From Coxiellaceae bacterium (GTDB taxonomy: Bacteria > Pseudomonadota > Gammaproteobacteria > Coxiellales > Coxiellaceae): DNA of 64,000 nucleotides. The notes beneath the pieces are model-generated. The model did not search any database. It saw only the letters and a list, made by a program, of their open reading frames with translations, and was not told the origin of the DNA. The translations under genes and the position numbers were made by a program. Within the stretch, counting starts at the first letter, position 1. Each line of letters opens with the position of its first letter. The stretch lies in assembly GCA_029212925.1 (NCBI GenBank), contig JARGOB010000006.1, positions 1 through 64,000 of the forward strand, written 5' to 3'. Shown in pieces: positions 18,434 through 28,911 of the stretch.

Positions 18434-18793
18434 TTAAGCGGCAGCTGCAGCAGCATTGTCGGGCATGGCATCAATAATAACTTGGATTTGTCCATCTGTG
18501 GCTGCCGTCAGTTGTTGCTGCCTGTGAAACAGCCGCCCATATTGACGTAAATCTCTGACTGTTTTTGAGCAGGCAAGTAGGCCGGCAAATATACTCACGG
18601 CCGCAATTCCCATGTAAGCCTCTGAGCTCATTGGCGGTTGATGCTGTTGAGTGTAGTCGTCGTCTGAAAAGCTATAGCTTATATCTCTAGATATGCTTGT
18701 TAGACAATAGGTTGTAATGCATACGCAGGCGCCTACGAATAAGCCTCTCAAAGCCGCATATTTGATCATTTGTTGATTTGGTAGCCGTTGCAT
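18434..18793 (-). CDS. Small membrane protein of unknown function
   Basis: I do not recognise this 119-aa protein. It has two hydrophobic helices (about residues 12-33 and 55-72) separated by an acidic, Gln-rich loop (SFSDDDYTQQHQPP), then an Arg-rich amphipathic stretch and a C-terminus ending in a run of six Ala. A plausible ribosome site (TAGGTG) precedes the ATG. It stands between the ABC transporter unit and zapE with no sign of coupling. Confidence 0.5.
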   Translation of the reverse strand: MQRLPNQQMIKYAALRGLFVGACVCITTYCLTSISRDISYSFSDDDYTQQHQPPMSSEAYMGIAAVSIFAGLLACSKTVRDLRQYGRLFHRQQQLTAATDGQIQVIIDAMPDNAAAAAA

Positions 18794-18864
18794 TGCCGCA
18801 CCTAATGGTCAATAAATGCGCATATTAATGTTTTTTTGAATGGACTTCAACACTTATTCGGTCG

Positions 18865-19953
18865 TTAAACCAAGTGATCGGTCAGTGACTCATCGAAATA
18901 GTCTTTAGACTGCATTTCAATCAGTCGAGATGCGGTACGTCTATATTCGAATTCCATGGGGCCTTTGGGGTAGAGAGACTCTGCATCGGCAGCAGCGGAT
19001 AAGACTAATCGAATGCGCTCGTCATAAAATACATCGACCAATTTAACAAAAGTGGTGATTAAGTCTTCTTGGCGTTCACCAATAATTGGTACATTAGAAA
19101 CAAGCACGGTGTTGTAAATTTTGGCTAATTCTAGATAATCATTTTGACTGCGTGGTAAGCCGCAGATCGCCGGGAAATCAAACCATATGGTTTTATCGCT
19201 GGCTTTGATGACTTCAATGGGTCGATCTAACACGATGATCTTCTCATCAGAGCTTACTTTGCCTTTTGAATAGTGCTTAAAGCTTTGCAGCATTTCATCG
19301 TGCGCTTTGTCATTCAGTGGCGTGTAATACACACCCGCTTCTAATAGGTGTCGTAAGCGATAGTCGTGTTGGGTTTGGATATTAATAACTGTGGTGTTTT
19401 GTTTAATGAGTTCAATTGCTGGAATGAAGCGTTCACGTAGCATGCCATTTTTATACAGCTCATCCGGTGCGCAGTTAGAGTTAGTGACTAGGCAAACGCC
19501 ATTAGCGAATAGCGCTTCTAGCAATCCGGCAAGTAGCATCGCATCGGCAATATCAGAGACGAAGAACTCATCGAAACACAAGATGCAGGTTTCACCTGCG
19601 ATTTTTTTAGCTAATAATTTAAGCGGGTCTTTATGGCCTTGTAAAGTTTTTAATTCGCGGTGAATACGTTGCATAAACGCATGAAAATGGATACGCAGTT
19701 TGTTTTCAAACGGTAAACAAGAGTAAAACATATCAATCAGAAAGCTTTTTCCGGTACCGACATGACCCCACAAATAGATACCCTTAATAGGCTTTGGTTT
19801 TTTTAAGCCGATCTTAGTGAGTAGTCCTTGGTTTTGTTGCTTGATCAATTCGTCATACAAGGTTTGTAACTGCTGCATGATTTCCATTTGACGTGGATCT
19901 TCGGTGATTTCACCTTGATCAATTTTCTGTTGCAATGTTTTTAAAGGGGTCAT
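18865..19953 (-). CDS. zapE: Cell division ATPase ZapE (AFG1-like)
   Basis: An AAA+ type ATPase of the AFG1/ZapE family, which joins the Z-ring late in division in proteobacteria. The Walker A GHVGTGKSFLIDMFY and Walker B CFDEFFVSDIADAMLL are intact, as are the family landmarks FHAFM and VDVFYDERIRL. The 362 aa length matches. It is 9 bp upstream of the WrbA-like flavodoxin gene on the same strand, which may be co-transcribed. Confidence 0.93.
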   Translation of the reverse strand: MTPLKTLQQKIDQGEITEDPRQMEIMQQLQTLYDELIKQQNQGLLTKIGLKKPKPIKGIYLWGHVGTGKSFLIDMFYSCLPFENKLRIHFHAFMQRIHRELKTLQGHKDPLKLLAKKIAGETCILCFDEFFVSDIADAMLLAGLLEALFANGVCLVTNSNCAPDELYKNGMLRERFIPAIELIKQNTTVINIQTQHDYRLRHLLEAGVYYTPLNDKAHDEMLQSFKHYSKGKVSSDEKIIVLDRPIEVIKASDKTIWFDFPAICGLPRSQNDYLELAKIYNTVLVSNVPIIGERQEDLITTFVKLVDVFYDERIRLVLSAAADAESLYPKGPMEFEYRRTASRLIEMQSKDYFDESLTDHLV

Positions 19954-19962
19954 AGTGCAAGT

Positions 19963-20898
<936 letters not shown>

Positions 20899-20902
<4 letters not shown>

Positions 20903-21543
20903 TGATTCTTCTCTTGGGTTACTGGTTCTGGTGGTTTATCGCGATATTGTGGGGTTACTACACCCACCGAGATAATCATTTTAAAGGCTTCTTCAATCGT
21001 GATGTTCAGTGGTTTGATTTGTTCTTCACGCACAATCATCATAAAGCCTGAAGTTGGGTTCGGCGCTGTGGGTACAAACACCGTGATATTGTTGTCCATA
21101 TCGGTATGCGGGAAATCACTGTTGGTTTGGAAGCCTACACTCCACACATCTTTGCGTGGAAACTCAATGAGAACGGCGCGACTAAATGCTTTTTCGCTTG
21201 GGGTGAGTACTGAATGAACCACTTGTTTGGTGGCGCCGTAGATTGAGCGTACTAACGGAATCCGTGCTAGTAATTTTTCCCATAAATCGACTATTTTATG
21301 GCCGAGAAAGTGACTCACCAAAATCCCTGTAATAAAAATAACCAGGATGGAGATGATAATGCCAAAGCCAGGGACATGATGGCCAAATAATATTGATGGT
21401 TGGTATTTTTGTGGAATAATGGCTGCAACGCCATTAACTAACTTCAGTAAGAAGCGCAGTATAAAATAGGTGACCAGAATGGGCAGCCAAACCAGCAGAC
21501 CGGCAACAATGTATTTACGTAATCGACTCATGAGGGAAAGCAT
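20899..21543 (-). CDS. DUF502 family membrane protein
   Basis: An inner-membrane protein of the DUF502 family. Two hydrophobic hairpin segments (about 12-38 and 58-83) are followed by the characteristic IPLVRSIYGATKQV and VFVPTAPNPTSGFMMIV motifs in the soluble part. The function of the family is not established. The start could also be the ATG at 21531 (MSRLRKY), which matches family N-termini better; neither has a clear ribosome site. It is the first gene of the arsC-like/WrbA-like unit. Confidence 0.88.
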
Positions 21544-21560
21544 ACTGTAATTTATTGATG

Positions 21561-21740
21561 CTGTCAGCCATTATGTCTTTGCTGACAGCCTTGTCATCCC
21601 CGATTTGCGTTTGTCATCCCGGCCCCTATCCGGGGTCCAGTCAGATAGTCAAAATAATTAATTTACTTTGTGTCATCTTGGATTTGCGTTTGTCATCCCG
21701 GACCCCGATCCGGGATCCAGTCAAAAGGCAAATAATTAAT
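21561..21740. repeat. Hairpin plus two tandem copies of a GTCATCCCGG repeat
   Basis: CTGTCAGC (21561-21568) and GCTGACAG (21581-21588) form a perfect 8-bp hairpin. It is followed by two copies, about 79 bp apart, of a unit containing GATTTGCGTTTGTCATCCCGG, a small CCGG palindrome, ATCCGGG-TCCAGTCA and an A/T-rich tail (first copy near 21592-21661, second near 21671-21740). The GTCATCCCGG palindrome recurs at 24200, 48405 and 53108. Confidence 0.8.
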
Positions 21741-21751
21741 CTATTTTATGC

Positions 21752-22120
21752 TTAGCCTGGTTTATTAATCAGCAATGCTTCGCGTTCACCATCAGCATAA
21801 TGATAGAAGCAGTACGTTACGCCATTGCCCATGTCTCTTTGGTCAAAAAAGTGTAAATTGTTTATCAATTTATTTAATTGAGCGAGCTCTTGTTGTGGGT
21901 TTTTAGTATCAGTGGTGGGTATAAAGGTTGACAGTTCCCACGCAAGATCCGTGCCAAATGTGTCCACAGTGTATGCAGAGCTAATGACTTCATGTACTTT
22001 AATGTGTTGGAAGCCAACGGCTTTAACGGCGGTTTCTGTTGGGCAGGTGATGGCAAAAGCACTTGATAGCAAACCTGTTGTGATTAATAAGCCTGAGAGT
22101 AAGCTTTTTTTGATGTTCAT
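21752..22120 (-). CDS. Small exported protein of unknown function
   Basis: I do not recognise this 122-aa protein. It opens with a clear signal peptide (MNIKKSLLSGLLITTGLLSS, then AFA), leaving a mature protein of about 98 residues with two cysteines (one at the new N-terminus, ITCP, and one in VTYCFYHY). The body has alternating polar and hydrophobic residues around WELSTFIPTTDTKNPQQEL. A small periplasmic or secreted protein with one possible disulfide is likely. Confidence 0.65.
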   Translation of the reverse strand: MNIKKSLLSGLLITTGLLSSAFAITCPTETAVKAVGFQHIKVHEVISSAYTVDTFGTDLAWELSTFIPTTDTKNPQQELAQLNKLINNLHFFDQRDMGNGVTYCFYHYADGEREALLINKPG

Positions 22121-22180
22121 AGTTAAGTCCCTAGTAATTATGTTATTGATTGAAAAGTGCCGCAGTCTATCACGATCTAC

Positions 22181-22549
22181 CTAGGGTCTTCTAGTAAATG
22201 ATTGGATGTCTCTGATGGCTGGCGGTGTGCGTGTGATTAGCTCACCAGTGATTGTATTAAATGCTGATGCGCCACCTGTACTGACTGCTCTGAATAAGTC
22301 ATTTCTACGCTCAGTATCGAGCATGTCTCGTCTCTTGAAAAGGCTCATCTCGGCTATTCTGCCGGCTGTATGTGGGTTACTTTTTACGGTTTGATCCTTG
22401 AAATAATCTCCCAGCATAAAGGTTGCCATTAAGCTGAGCGGTAATGAGATAAAGCTATAACCAGGTAAAACTTTGGCAAGCGTGTAACAGCTTGTTGATA
22501 GTAAAAAGACGGTTTTGGCGTCATCGAAGTTGAAATTGTACTTTGCCAT
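22181..22549 (-). CDS. Small protein with hydrophobic N-terminal half, unknown
   Basis: I do not recognise this 122-aa protein. Residues about 12-48 form one long or two short hydrophobic segments (AKTVFLLSTSCYTLAKVL, then SLPLSLMATFMLGDYF). The rest is basic and hydrophilic and contains AGRIAEMSLFKRRDML and NTITGELITRTPPAIRD. The ribosome site (TAGTATGGC context) is weak. It stands alone between an exported protein gene and the FmdB-like gene. Confidence 0.5.
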   Translation of the reverse strand: MAKYNFNFDDAKTVFLLSTSCYTLAKVLPGYSFISLPLSLMATFMLGDYFKDQTVKSNPHTAGRIAEMSLFKRRDMLDTERRNDLFRAVSTGGASAFNTITGELITRTPPAIRDIQSFTRRP

Positions 22550-22615
22550 ACTAAACTCCCACAGTTAGTTCAGGCGTGATTATAGTGTCTACACCATCTA
22601 AATACTTGTTGAAAT

Positions 22616-22909
22616 TTAACTGTCAGTTGACGTACTGCTTGATTTTTTATCATCAGACTTTTTGCTGTCAGTTGATTTACTGTCGACGGCTGCTGCGCTG
22701 CTATCTGTTTTGGGTTTAGCTTTACCTTTATCGCGAAAGTCGGTGACATACCATCCCGTTCCTTTCAGCTGAAACCCGGCGGCGGACACTAATTTCTTGA
22801 GACTTTCCTTATGACACTCTGGGCAGGTAGTGGCGGGGTTATCACTGATTTTTTGCAGCAATTCGCAGTGGTGGCCACACTGCTGGCATTGGTATTCATA
22901 AATTGGCAT
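22616..22909 (-). CDS. FmdB family zinc-ribbon protein
   Basis: A small zinc-ribbon protein. The family start MPIYEYQCQQCGHHCELLQ and the paired knuckles CQQC (residues 8-11) and CPEC fit FmdB-type regulators, with the usual KLVSAAGFQLKGTGWYVTDF motif after. The tail after residue 65 is Lys/Ser/Asp-rich and probably disordered. The molecular role of most such proteins is not settled; a role in regulation or assembly is inferred from the family name only. Confidence 0.9.
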   Translation of the reverse strand: MPIYEYQCQQCGHHCELLQKISDNPATTCPECHKESLKKLVSAAGFQLKGTGWYVTDFRDKGKAKPKTDSSAAAVDSKSTDSKKSDDKKSSSTSTDS

Positions 22910-23010
22910 AACTGCTCTCTGTTCATTTTGATGGCGTTATTTTACCAGCTCTCCTTATGAATGAAAGCACTAAGGTGTTAAAAAGTTCATTTGTAATGAC
23001 AGGTTGCCGA

Positions 23011-24087
23011 TTAGAAGAAATAATGTTTGATTAGAAAGAATAACCCCACTAAAATGCCGACGCGTACAAAAATATTGCTAAAGATTGCGCGCAGTCGCAG
23101 CAGTTCTGAGATGTAACCAATAAAGTGACGACGTATCAGCTTAGCAATGAGTTTGCGACTGACTGGGGTAGCTCTACCTTCTAATGGGTTCTCATGAATA
23201 GTGATGTCAGGGTTATGGTTTGCTTCAATAAACACACCACCAGATTTAGCCATCGGTTTAGTGATATCTTCACAGACAACATCGAAGCCTGTGTAGTTTA
23301 GCCCCAAGGTTTTGGCAGCATACGCGGCCAATTCGGCATTAGGCTTACAGATCATGGTGCCGAGTGAGCGAATGGACCCGCCACGTGATGAGTTGGCTGT
23401 ATAGCAGAGCATGACTTCTTGGTCCTTCTCGGGGATAGTTTCGAGCGTTATATTTTGCTCGTTGAGGCAAATTCTGACTTCTTGATCAACTTCGATCAGT
23501 TGCATGGTGACGTCAGCTTTTTTCTCTTGTCGTTTGATATTAGCTTGATCAATCAGTTGTTGAATAGTTTGTTTGCCATCGCCTGTGACATTGGCTGATT
23601 TGCGTTCGACAACGCCAATGACTTTGCCATAAAACACTAATATTCGGTAACAAGTGAGGTTTGCATGAAACTCTTCAACCGACATTACTTTGTGCTCTTT
23701 AAATGATTCTTCTAAATAACTCAGCAGTGTTTTTTTATCTTTAATGTTGCATAACACACCTTTCCCTAGACTTGTATCTACAGTAGGTTTAGCCACGAGT
23801 GGGTATTGTAAATCTTTAAATGAGAAATTGCCTTCTTCAAATTCTTCGCGCGTTATACCAATGGCTTTGGGCACAGGCACACCAGCATTTTCGAGCATTT
23901 TATTCATGCAGAATTTATTTTTGGATAAATCAATGGCTGAGCCACTATTAAACGGGGTTGAGCCACCACGAAAAAAATAACGGTGCTTACCGAATCTAAT
24001 AGCAATAGTATCGAGATAGGTAAAATCTAACACACGACATTTTAACTTTAATGCGGTTTTTAGATAGATTAAGGTGTTGTTGTTCAT
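23011..24087 (-). CDS. ATP-grasp ligase-like protein with C-terminal membrane anchor
   Basis: The centre (about residues 60-310) is an ATP-grasp domain like that of cyanophycin synthetase and glutathione/RimK ligases: LSKNKFCMNKMLENAGVPVP, PLVAKPTVDTSLGKGV (ATP-binding Lys), MSVEEFH, VTGDGKQTIQQLI, and the metal-binding FIEANHNPDI. Such enzymes join a carboxylate to an amine through an acyl-phosphate. It lacks the Mur-ligase half of cyanophycin synthetase, so it is not that enzyme. The last 25 residues (IFVRVGILVGLFFLIKHYFF) form a single tail helix, unusual for this group, which would hold it at the inner membrane. The substrate is unknown. Confidence 0.75.
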   Translation of the reverse strand: MNNNTLIYLKTALKLKCRVLDFTYLDTIAIRFGKHRYFFRGGSTPFNSGSAIDLSKNKFCMNKMLENAGVPVPKAIGITREEFEEGNFSFKDLQYPLVAKPTVDTSLGKGVLCNIKDKKTLLSYLEESFKEHKVMSVEEFHANLTCYRILVFYGKVIGVVERKSANVTGDGKQTIQQLIDQANIKRQEKKADVTMQLIEVDQEVRICLNEQNITLETIPEKDQEVMLCYTANSSRGGSIRSLGTMICKPNAELAAYAAKTLGLNYTGFDVVCEDITKPMAKSGGVFIEANHNPDITIHENPLEGRATPVSRKLIAKLIRRHFIGYISELLRLRAIFSNIFVRVGILVGLFFLIKHYFF

Positions 24088-24199
24088 TTTCCGCCCTGGT
24101 TGATTGCAGTATGAAATATAGTATAGGCAGGGTGGATTAAGGTTTAATTAAGTAATTATCTGATAACGGTGTTTAAATTCAGTCAGTTAGATGTTGAGT

Positions 24200-24263
24200 G
24201 GATCCCGGCTCGGAGGCCGGGATGACAGCCTTCGGCCGGGATGACAGCCTTCGGCCGGGATGA
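24200..24263. repeat. Tandem GGCCGGGATGACAGCCTTC repeats at nrdB 3' end
   Basis: After a GATCCCGGCTCGGAGGCCGG palindrome, a 19-bp unit GGCCGGGATGACAGCCTTC occurs twice, plus a third partial copy, ending two bases before the nrdB stop codon. It is the reverse complement of the GTCATCCCGG element seen elsewhere in the window. It may serve as the nrdB transcript end, since each copy can fold. Confidence 0.8.
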
Positions 24264-24265
24264 GC

Positions 24266-25411
24266 TTAATCCTCATCCCATTTCAGTGAGCCACCTGCTT
24301 GATACTCAATCACGCGGGTTTCAAAGAAGTTTTTCTCTTTTTTGAGATCCATCATTTCACTCATCCAAGGGAAGGCATTTTCAGCGCCGTCGTATTGTTC
24401 AGGCAAACCAATTTGCTGACAACGACGATTGGCAATGTATTCTAAATAGCCTTTAAACATCTCGGCATTCAGGCCTAACACGCCGCGAGGCATGGTGTCA
24501 TGTGCATACTGCACTTCAAGGTCTACACCGCCGCGAATTAATTCAATCATTTCTTGCTGGAATTCAGCTGTCCATAATTGTGGATTTTCCGCTTTGATTT
24601 GGTTAATGACATCAATGCCGAAGTTACAGTGCATGGATTCATCACGCAGAATATACTGGAACTGCTCAGAAGTTCCGGTCATTTTACCGCGACGTCCCAT
24701 GGCTAAGATTTGGGTAAAGCCAACATAGAAGAAGATGCCTTCGAATACCACATAGAATGCAATCAGGTCACGCAATAAGCGTTGATCATCTTTAATGGTG
24801 CCTGTATGGAAGTTAGGATCACCCAAGCTGTTGGTGAACGGTAATGCCCACGCGGCTTTGGTTGAAACGGATGGTACTTCGCGATACATATTAAATACTT
24901 CAGCTTCATCTAAGCCTAAGCTTTCAATCACGTATTGATATGCATGGGTATGTAATGCTTCTTCGAACGCTTGGCGTAATAAATACTGACGGCATTCAGG
25001 GTTAGTGATATGGCGGTAAACGGCTAGCACTAAGTTATTCGCGACCAATGAATCAGCGGTTGAGAAGAATCCAAGGCTGCGCTTGATGATCATGCGTTCA
25101 TCATCAGTTAGGCCATTTGGATCTTTCCATAAGGCGACGTCAGCAGCCATATTGATTTCATTGGGCATCCAGTGGTTGGCGCAACCGGCCAGGTATTTGT
25201 CCCATGCCCAGGTGTATTTAAACGGTACCAGCTGGTTTAAGTCAGCACGGCAGTTAATGATTTTTTTATCATCAACGGCAATGCGCGCTGCACCCATTTC
25301 TAATTCTTCTAGGCCAGTGGCACCGACTTGTTCTGCTGTGTCTGTTGTAGAGGCAGAGGCAACGGCATTGTTGCTGTCGCCTTCGTAATCATTCCAGTCT
25401 AATAAGCTCAT
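24266..25411 (-). CDS. nrdB: Class Ia ribonucleotide reductase, small subunit
   Basis: It houses the di-iron site and stable tyrosyl radical needed for deoxyribonucleotide synthesis. The motif EALHTHAY supplies the Glu, His and radical Tyr in the usual spacing (E+3 His, +4 Tyr), so it is a tyrosyl-radical enzyme and not the Tyr-less class Ic form. [29 protein letters not shown] (second ExxH region) and the C-terminal tail that docks on NrdA are all present. The ATG at 25411 has a good ribosome site (AAGGA) and lies 13 bp after the nrdA stop. Confidence 0.96.
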   Translation of the reverse strand: MSLLDWNDYEGDSNNAVASASTTDTAEQVGATGLEELEMGAARIAVDDKKIINCRADLNQLVPFKYTWAWDKYLAGCANHWMPNEINMAADVALWKDPNGLTDDERMIIKRSLGFFSTADSLVANNLVLAVYRHITNPECRQYLLRQAFEEALHTHAYQYVIESLGLDEAEVFNMYREVPSVSTKAAWALPFTNSLGDPNFHTGTIKDDQRLLRDLIAFYVVFEGIFFYVGFTQILAMGRRGKMTGTSEQFQYILRDESMHCNFGIDVINQIKAENPQLWTAEFQQEMIELIRGGVDLEVQYAHDTMPRGVLGLNAEMFKGYLEYIANRRCQQIGLPEQYDGAENAFPWMSEMMDLKKEKNFFETRVIEYQAGGSLKWDED

Positions 25412-25424
25412 AGTATTTTCCTTG

Positions 25425-28238
25425 TTATTGGCAGGCTTCGCAGTCAGGGTCAAGAATCGAACACGCTTGTGGTGTTTCTTCTTTCTGAACTGCGTTTAAC
25501 GCGCCGTCGTTAATGGTGGCTTTTTCGCTATTGGTGGCACCCATGCTACGCAAGTAATACGTGGTTTTTAAGCCGCGTAACCAAGCCATGCGATAAGTGA
25601 TATCCAGTTTCTTACCCGAAGGTTCAGCCATGTATAAATTCAATGATTGCGCTTGATCGATCCATTTCTGGCGACGTGATGCGGCATCGATTAACCATTT
25701 AGGTTCGACTTCAAACGCGGTAGCGTATAAGGCTTTAAGCTCTTCAGGTACACGGTCAATGTTTTGTACGCTGCCGTTGTAATATTTTAAGTCATGCACC
25801 ATCACTTGATCCCATAAGCCGCGCTGTTTTAAGTCTTTAGCAAGGTAAGGGTTGGCGATAGTGAATTCACCCGACAAGTTCGATTTTACAAACAAGTTTT
25901 GGTAAGTCGGTTCAATCGATTGCGATACGCCACAAATATTTGAAATCGTTGCTGTCGGTGCAATCGCCATCGTATTGGAGTTACGCATGCCTTGTTTTTT
26001 GACTTTCTTGCGCAACGCTGCCCAATCCAAGGTGCTGCTGGTGTCTTGTTCTAGATAATCACCACGCACTTTCTTGAGTTGTTTGATGGAGTCGAGAGGC
26101 ATAATGCCTTGATCCCACAATGAACCTTTATAAGTTTCATAGCAGCCGCGCTCTTTAGCTAAGTCGCTTGATGCGCTAATGGCGTGATAGCTGACTGTTT
26201 CCATGCAGACATCAGCAAAGGTAACCGCTTCGTTAGACGCATAGGGAATGCGTTGTTCATACAGCGCATCTTGGAAGCCCATGATGCCCATGCCAATCGG
26301 ACGGTGTTTAACGTTTGAGTTTTTCGCTTGCGGTACTGAGTAATAGTTAATATCGATAACGTTATCCAGCATGCGAATCGCTGTTTTAATGGTTTTTGCT
26401 AGCTTATCACTGCTTAGTTTTCCGTCAATCATGTGTTTAGGTAAGTTAATGCTACCTAAGTTACACACAGCGATTTCATCTTTGGATGTGTTTAATGTGA
26501 TCTCGGTGCACAAGTTCGAACTGTGTACGACACCGACATGTTGCTGTGGTGAGCGAATGTTGCATGGATCTTTAAAGGTTACCCATGGATGACCGGTTTC
26601 AAATAGCATCGATAAGATACGGCGCCATAATTTAACCGCTTTGATTTTCTTGGCGCGAATCTCACCTTTTTCGGCTTTGTCTTCATAAGCCGCATACGCT
26701 TTGCTAAATGCTTCACCGTAGCAGTCATGCAGTTCAGGTGCTTCATCGGGGCTAAACAGTGTCCACTCTTTATCTTCGAATACACGCTTCATAAATTCAT
26801 CAGGAATCCAGTTAGCAGTATTCATATCATGCGTACGACGGCGATCATCGCCAGTGTTTTTACGCAGCTCCAAGAATTCTTCGATATCCATGTGCCATGT
26901 TTCAAGGTAGGCACATACTGCACCTTTGCGTTTGCCACCTTGGTTCACGGCAACGGCTGTTGCATCGGCTACGTTTAGGAACGGCACAACACCTAATGAT
27001 TGACCATTGGTGCCTTTAATGTGCGCGCCCATTGCGCGAACCGGTGTCCAGTCGTTGCCGAGACCGCCAGCAAACTTGGAGAGTAATGCATTGTCTTTGA
27101 TTGCACCGTAGATGCCATCAAGATCATCTGAAATCGTGGTTAAGTAACAACTTGAAAGTTGTGAGCGAATTGTGCCGGCATTAAATAATGTCGGTGTCGA
27201 GCTCATAAAATCGAAGCTTGATAATAAGTCATAAAACTCTATGGCACGTGCTTCGCGATCATCTTCTTGAATCGCAAGGCCCATGGCAACACGCATAAAG
27301 AATACTTGTGGTAATTCATAACGCACTTGTTTTTCATGAATAAAATAACGGTCGTATAACGTTTGTAAGCTCAGGTAAGTAAATTGTTGATCACGTTCGC
27401 AATGCAGCGCATGCGCGACTTTATCCAGGTCAAAAGTAAGTAATTCTTTATCTAAGCGACCATATTCGACGCCTTGTTTAATAAATGCTTTGAGTGCGGC
27501 GGGGTAAAGCTCGGACATCGACTGTTTGTCGAAGTCGTGTTCAATGCCCATAAAATCCATGCCTTCGCTATACAGTTCAACCAGTAAGAGTCGCGCTGTA
27601 ACGAAGGTGTAGTTGTATTCGGTTTCAACCAGTGTGCGCGCACTCATGGTTAATGCTTTGTAGACGTCTTTAATTTTAACGCCATCAAATAAGTTATTGA
27701 GTGCATCTTTTATGATCTGTTTAGGGGTGACGTCAATCAAATCTGCGCAGGCATTTTCAACTAAGCGGTTGAGCCAGCCAAGGTTCAATGCGTGCTTGCT
27801 GCCATCTGGCATAACGACGTTAATCGTTGGGTGGGTATCTTCATTGCTTTGTTGGCGCATTTGGTTGCGACTTTCGCGATACAGTACGTAACTTCTGGCG
27901 ACTTTTTGCTCGCCGGCGCGCATCAGTTCTAGCTCAACTAAGTCCTGGATGTTTTCGATATTGATGGTGCCGCTGGAATTCCAGCGCGTTTTTAGCGCGT
28001 TGGTGATGCGGGCTGTCAATTTTTTGGCTATTTCGTGTACACGATCAGAGCTATTAGCGCTATCACCTTCAACGGCAATAAAGGCTTTTTTCATAGCGAT
28101 GCTGATACGATCGGCGTCAAAATTAGCGATGGTACCGTTGCGTTTTATAACATAAAACTCACCAGGAAGGGCGCTTTTATTCGGGTTTTGCGCATCAACT
28201 TGACTGGTATTGGCATCGGTTTCCATTTGGTTATCCAT
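25425..28238 (-). CDS. nrdA: Class Ia ribonucleotide reductase, large subunit
   Basis: The catalytic subunit that reduces ribonucleoside diphosphates. An ATP-cone for allosteric activity control is at the N-terminus ([20 protein letters not shown]). The (alpha/beta) barrel has [11 protein letters not shown] (active-site Cys), NLCTEI and [10 protein letters not shown], and the C-terminus ends DPDCEACQ, the CxxC pair that is re-reduced by thioredoxin or glutaredoxin. The ATG at 28238 has a strong site AAAGGAGAGACC and is preferred over upstream in-frame codons that fall in the promoter. The length of 937 aa is normal for the group with the ATP-cone. It forms an operon with nrdB. Confidence 0.96.
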   Translation of the reverse strand: MDNQMETDANTSQVDAQNPNKSALPGEFYVIKRNGTIANFDADRISIAMKKAFIAVEGDSANSSDRVHEIAKKLTARITNALKTRWNSSGTINIENIQDLVELELMRAGEQKVARSYVLYRESRNQMRQQSNEDTHPTINVVMPDGSKHALNLGWLNRLVENACADLIDVTPKQIIKDALNNLFDGVKIKDVYKALTMSARTLVETEYNYTFVTARLLLVELYSEGMDFMGIEHDFDKQSMSELYPAALKAFIKQGVEYGRLDKELLTFDLDKVAHALHCERDQQFTYLSLQTLYDRYFIHEKQVRYELPQVFFMRVAMGLAIQEDDREARAIEFYDLLSSFDFMSSTPTLFNAGTIRSQLSSCYLTTISDDLDGIYGAIKDNALLSKFAGGLGNDWTPVRAMGAHIKGTNGQSLGVVPFLNVADATAVAVNQGGKRKGAVCAYLETWHMDIEEFLELRKNTGDDRRRTHDMNTANWIPDEFMKRVFEDKEWTLFSPDEAPELHDCYGEAFSKAYAAYEDKAEKGEIRAKKIKAVKLWRRILSMLFETGHPWVTFKDPCNIRSPQQHVGVVHSSNLCTEITLNTSKDEIAVCNLGSINLPKHMIDGKLSSDKLAKTIKTAIRMLDNVIDINYYSVPQAKNSNVKHRPIGMGIMGFQDALYEQRIPYASNEAVTFADVCMETVSYHAISASSDLAKERGCYETYKGSLWDQGIMPLDSIKQLKKVRGDYLEQDTSSTLDWAALRKKVKKQGMRNSNTMAIAPTATISNICGVSQSIEPTYQNLFVKSNLSGEFTIANPYLAKDLKQRGLWDQVMVHDLKYYNGSVQNIDRVPEELKALYATAFEVEPKWLIDAASRRQKWIDQAQSLNLYMAEPSGKKLDITYRMAWLRGLKTTYYLRSMGATNSEKATINDGALNAVQKEETPQACSILDPDCEACQ

Positions 28239-28335
28239 GGTCTCTCCTTTCACACACGCGTGGTGGTTGTTATTTTTTTTCGGTTGATTAATATAGGTAA
28301 TGGCGCTGTTCGCTGGACCTAGCTTCATCCCTAAA

Positions 28336-28383
28336 CCCCAACATAGTGGGTTATCAATCCCTGATAAACACAAGATAGTGTGT
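28336..28383 (-). promoter_or_regulatory. Pair of NrdR-box-like sites at the nrdA promoter
   Basis: Two 16-bp imperfect palindromes, CCCCAACATAGTGGGT (28336-28351) and ACACAAGATAGTGTGT (28368-28383), resemble the NrdR box and start 32 bp apart, about three helical turns, the spacing typical of NrdR operators. The second box covers the -10 of the promoter predicted at 28372-28400. Repression of nrdAB by NrdR when dATP is high is the expected consequence. Confidence 0.7.
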
Positions 28384-28400
28384 TTTAGAAAAAATAGCAA
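28372..28400 (-). promoter_or_regulatory. Sigma-70 type promoter of nrdAB
   Basis: Read leftward, TTGCTA (plus-strand 28395-28400) and TATCTT (28372-28377) are separated by exactly 17 bp. The -10 lies inside the second NrdR-like box. The predicted transcript start would be near 28365, leaving a leader of about 125 bases before the nrdA ATG. Confidence 0.6.
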
Positions 28401-28524
28401 GAGAGTATCCTGGGGGTATTCTGTGGATAACTTGTGGTAATTCTGAGGGTAACCGGTAGGTCATCTGGATTCAAAAACTTACTGCTGTTTTCTCATCTGA
28501 AATTTTTTATGAAGTAATGCAAAC

Positions 28525-28580
28525 TTGACTAGTATTTTATAATGTAGTACTATATAATATACTGCAATATAAGGTAGTAC
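28525..28580 (+). promoter_or_regulatory. Promoter and likely operator of the HigBA-type operon
   Basis: TTGACT (28525-28530) and TACTAT (28548-28553) are 17 bp apart; a second TATAAT lies at 28553-28558. The heptamer GTAGTAC occurs at 28544-28550, overlapping the -10 region, and again at 28574-28580. Exactly 30 bp apart, these are good candidates for two operator half-sites bound by the antitoxin to repress its own operon. Confidence 0.55.
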
Positions 28581-28596
28581 GTGAAGGTGGTGATTT

Positions 28597-28911
28597 ATGG
28601 GCTGGAATATTGGCTACATTGCTGCGGTCGAAGATTGGTTTGAGAAATTAACGAATGACAAGCTTAAAGCAGTTGCTAAAGAACTAAAGCTGTTAGAGTA
28701 TTGTGGCAGTGAACTAAGGCTGCCACACAGTAAATCGCTAGGTGCAGGGTTATTCGAGCTGCGCGAACGTCGGTTTGGATTAAGACTATATTATTGTTTT
28801 CAGGAAAGGAAAGCTGTTTTAGTATTATTAGGAGGTAATAAATCTTCACAAGAAAAGGATATCAAAAAGGCTAGGGAAGCACTAAAGACTATTACTGGAG
28901 GTTCGAAATGA
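28597..28911 (+). CDS. RelE/HigB-type toxin (phage-derived Gp49-like)
   Basis: A 104-aa toxin of the RelE/ParE superfamily, most like the HigB/Gp49 group that cleaves mRNA at the ribosome. The conserved pattern LRLPHSKSLGAGLFELRE followed by LRLYYCFQERKAVLVLLGG and the final KKAREAL helix is clear. In this group the toxin gene precedes the antitoxin gene, as here, and the two overlap by 4 bp. A ribosome site AAGGTGG precedes the ATG. Confidence 0.88.
   Translation: MGWNIGYIAAVEDWFEKLTNDKLKAVAKELKLLEYCGSELRLPHSKSLGAGLFELRERRFGLRLYYCFQERKAVLVLLGGNKSSQEKDIKKAREALKTITGGSK

Larger units (their letters stand above)
28239..28596. other. Divergent intergenic region of nrdAB and the toxin-antitoxin operon
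   Basis: This 358-bp gap carries the leftward nrdA promoter with two NrdR-like boxes (28336-28383) and the rightward toxin-antitoxin promoter (28525-28553) with paired GTAGTAC sites. Between about 28400 and 28520 I see no further element. Confidence 0.7.

Noticed and set aside
21555..21755. Open frame of about 66 codons on the plus strand
   Set aside because: It lies entirely within the tandem GTCATCCCGG repeats, and its reading (repeated SSRTPIRD-like text) is a product of the repeat, not a protein.
28239..28400. N-terminal extension of NrdA beyond residue 1 at 28238
   Set aside because: The extension would be encoded across the NrdR-like boxes and the -10, and a strong ribosome site precedes the ATG at 28238.
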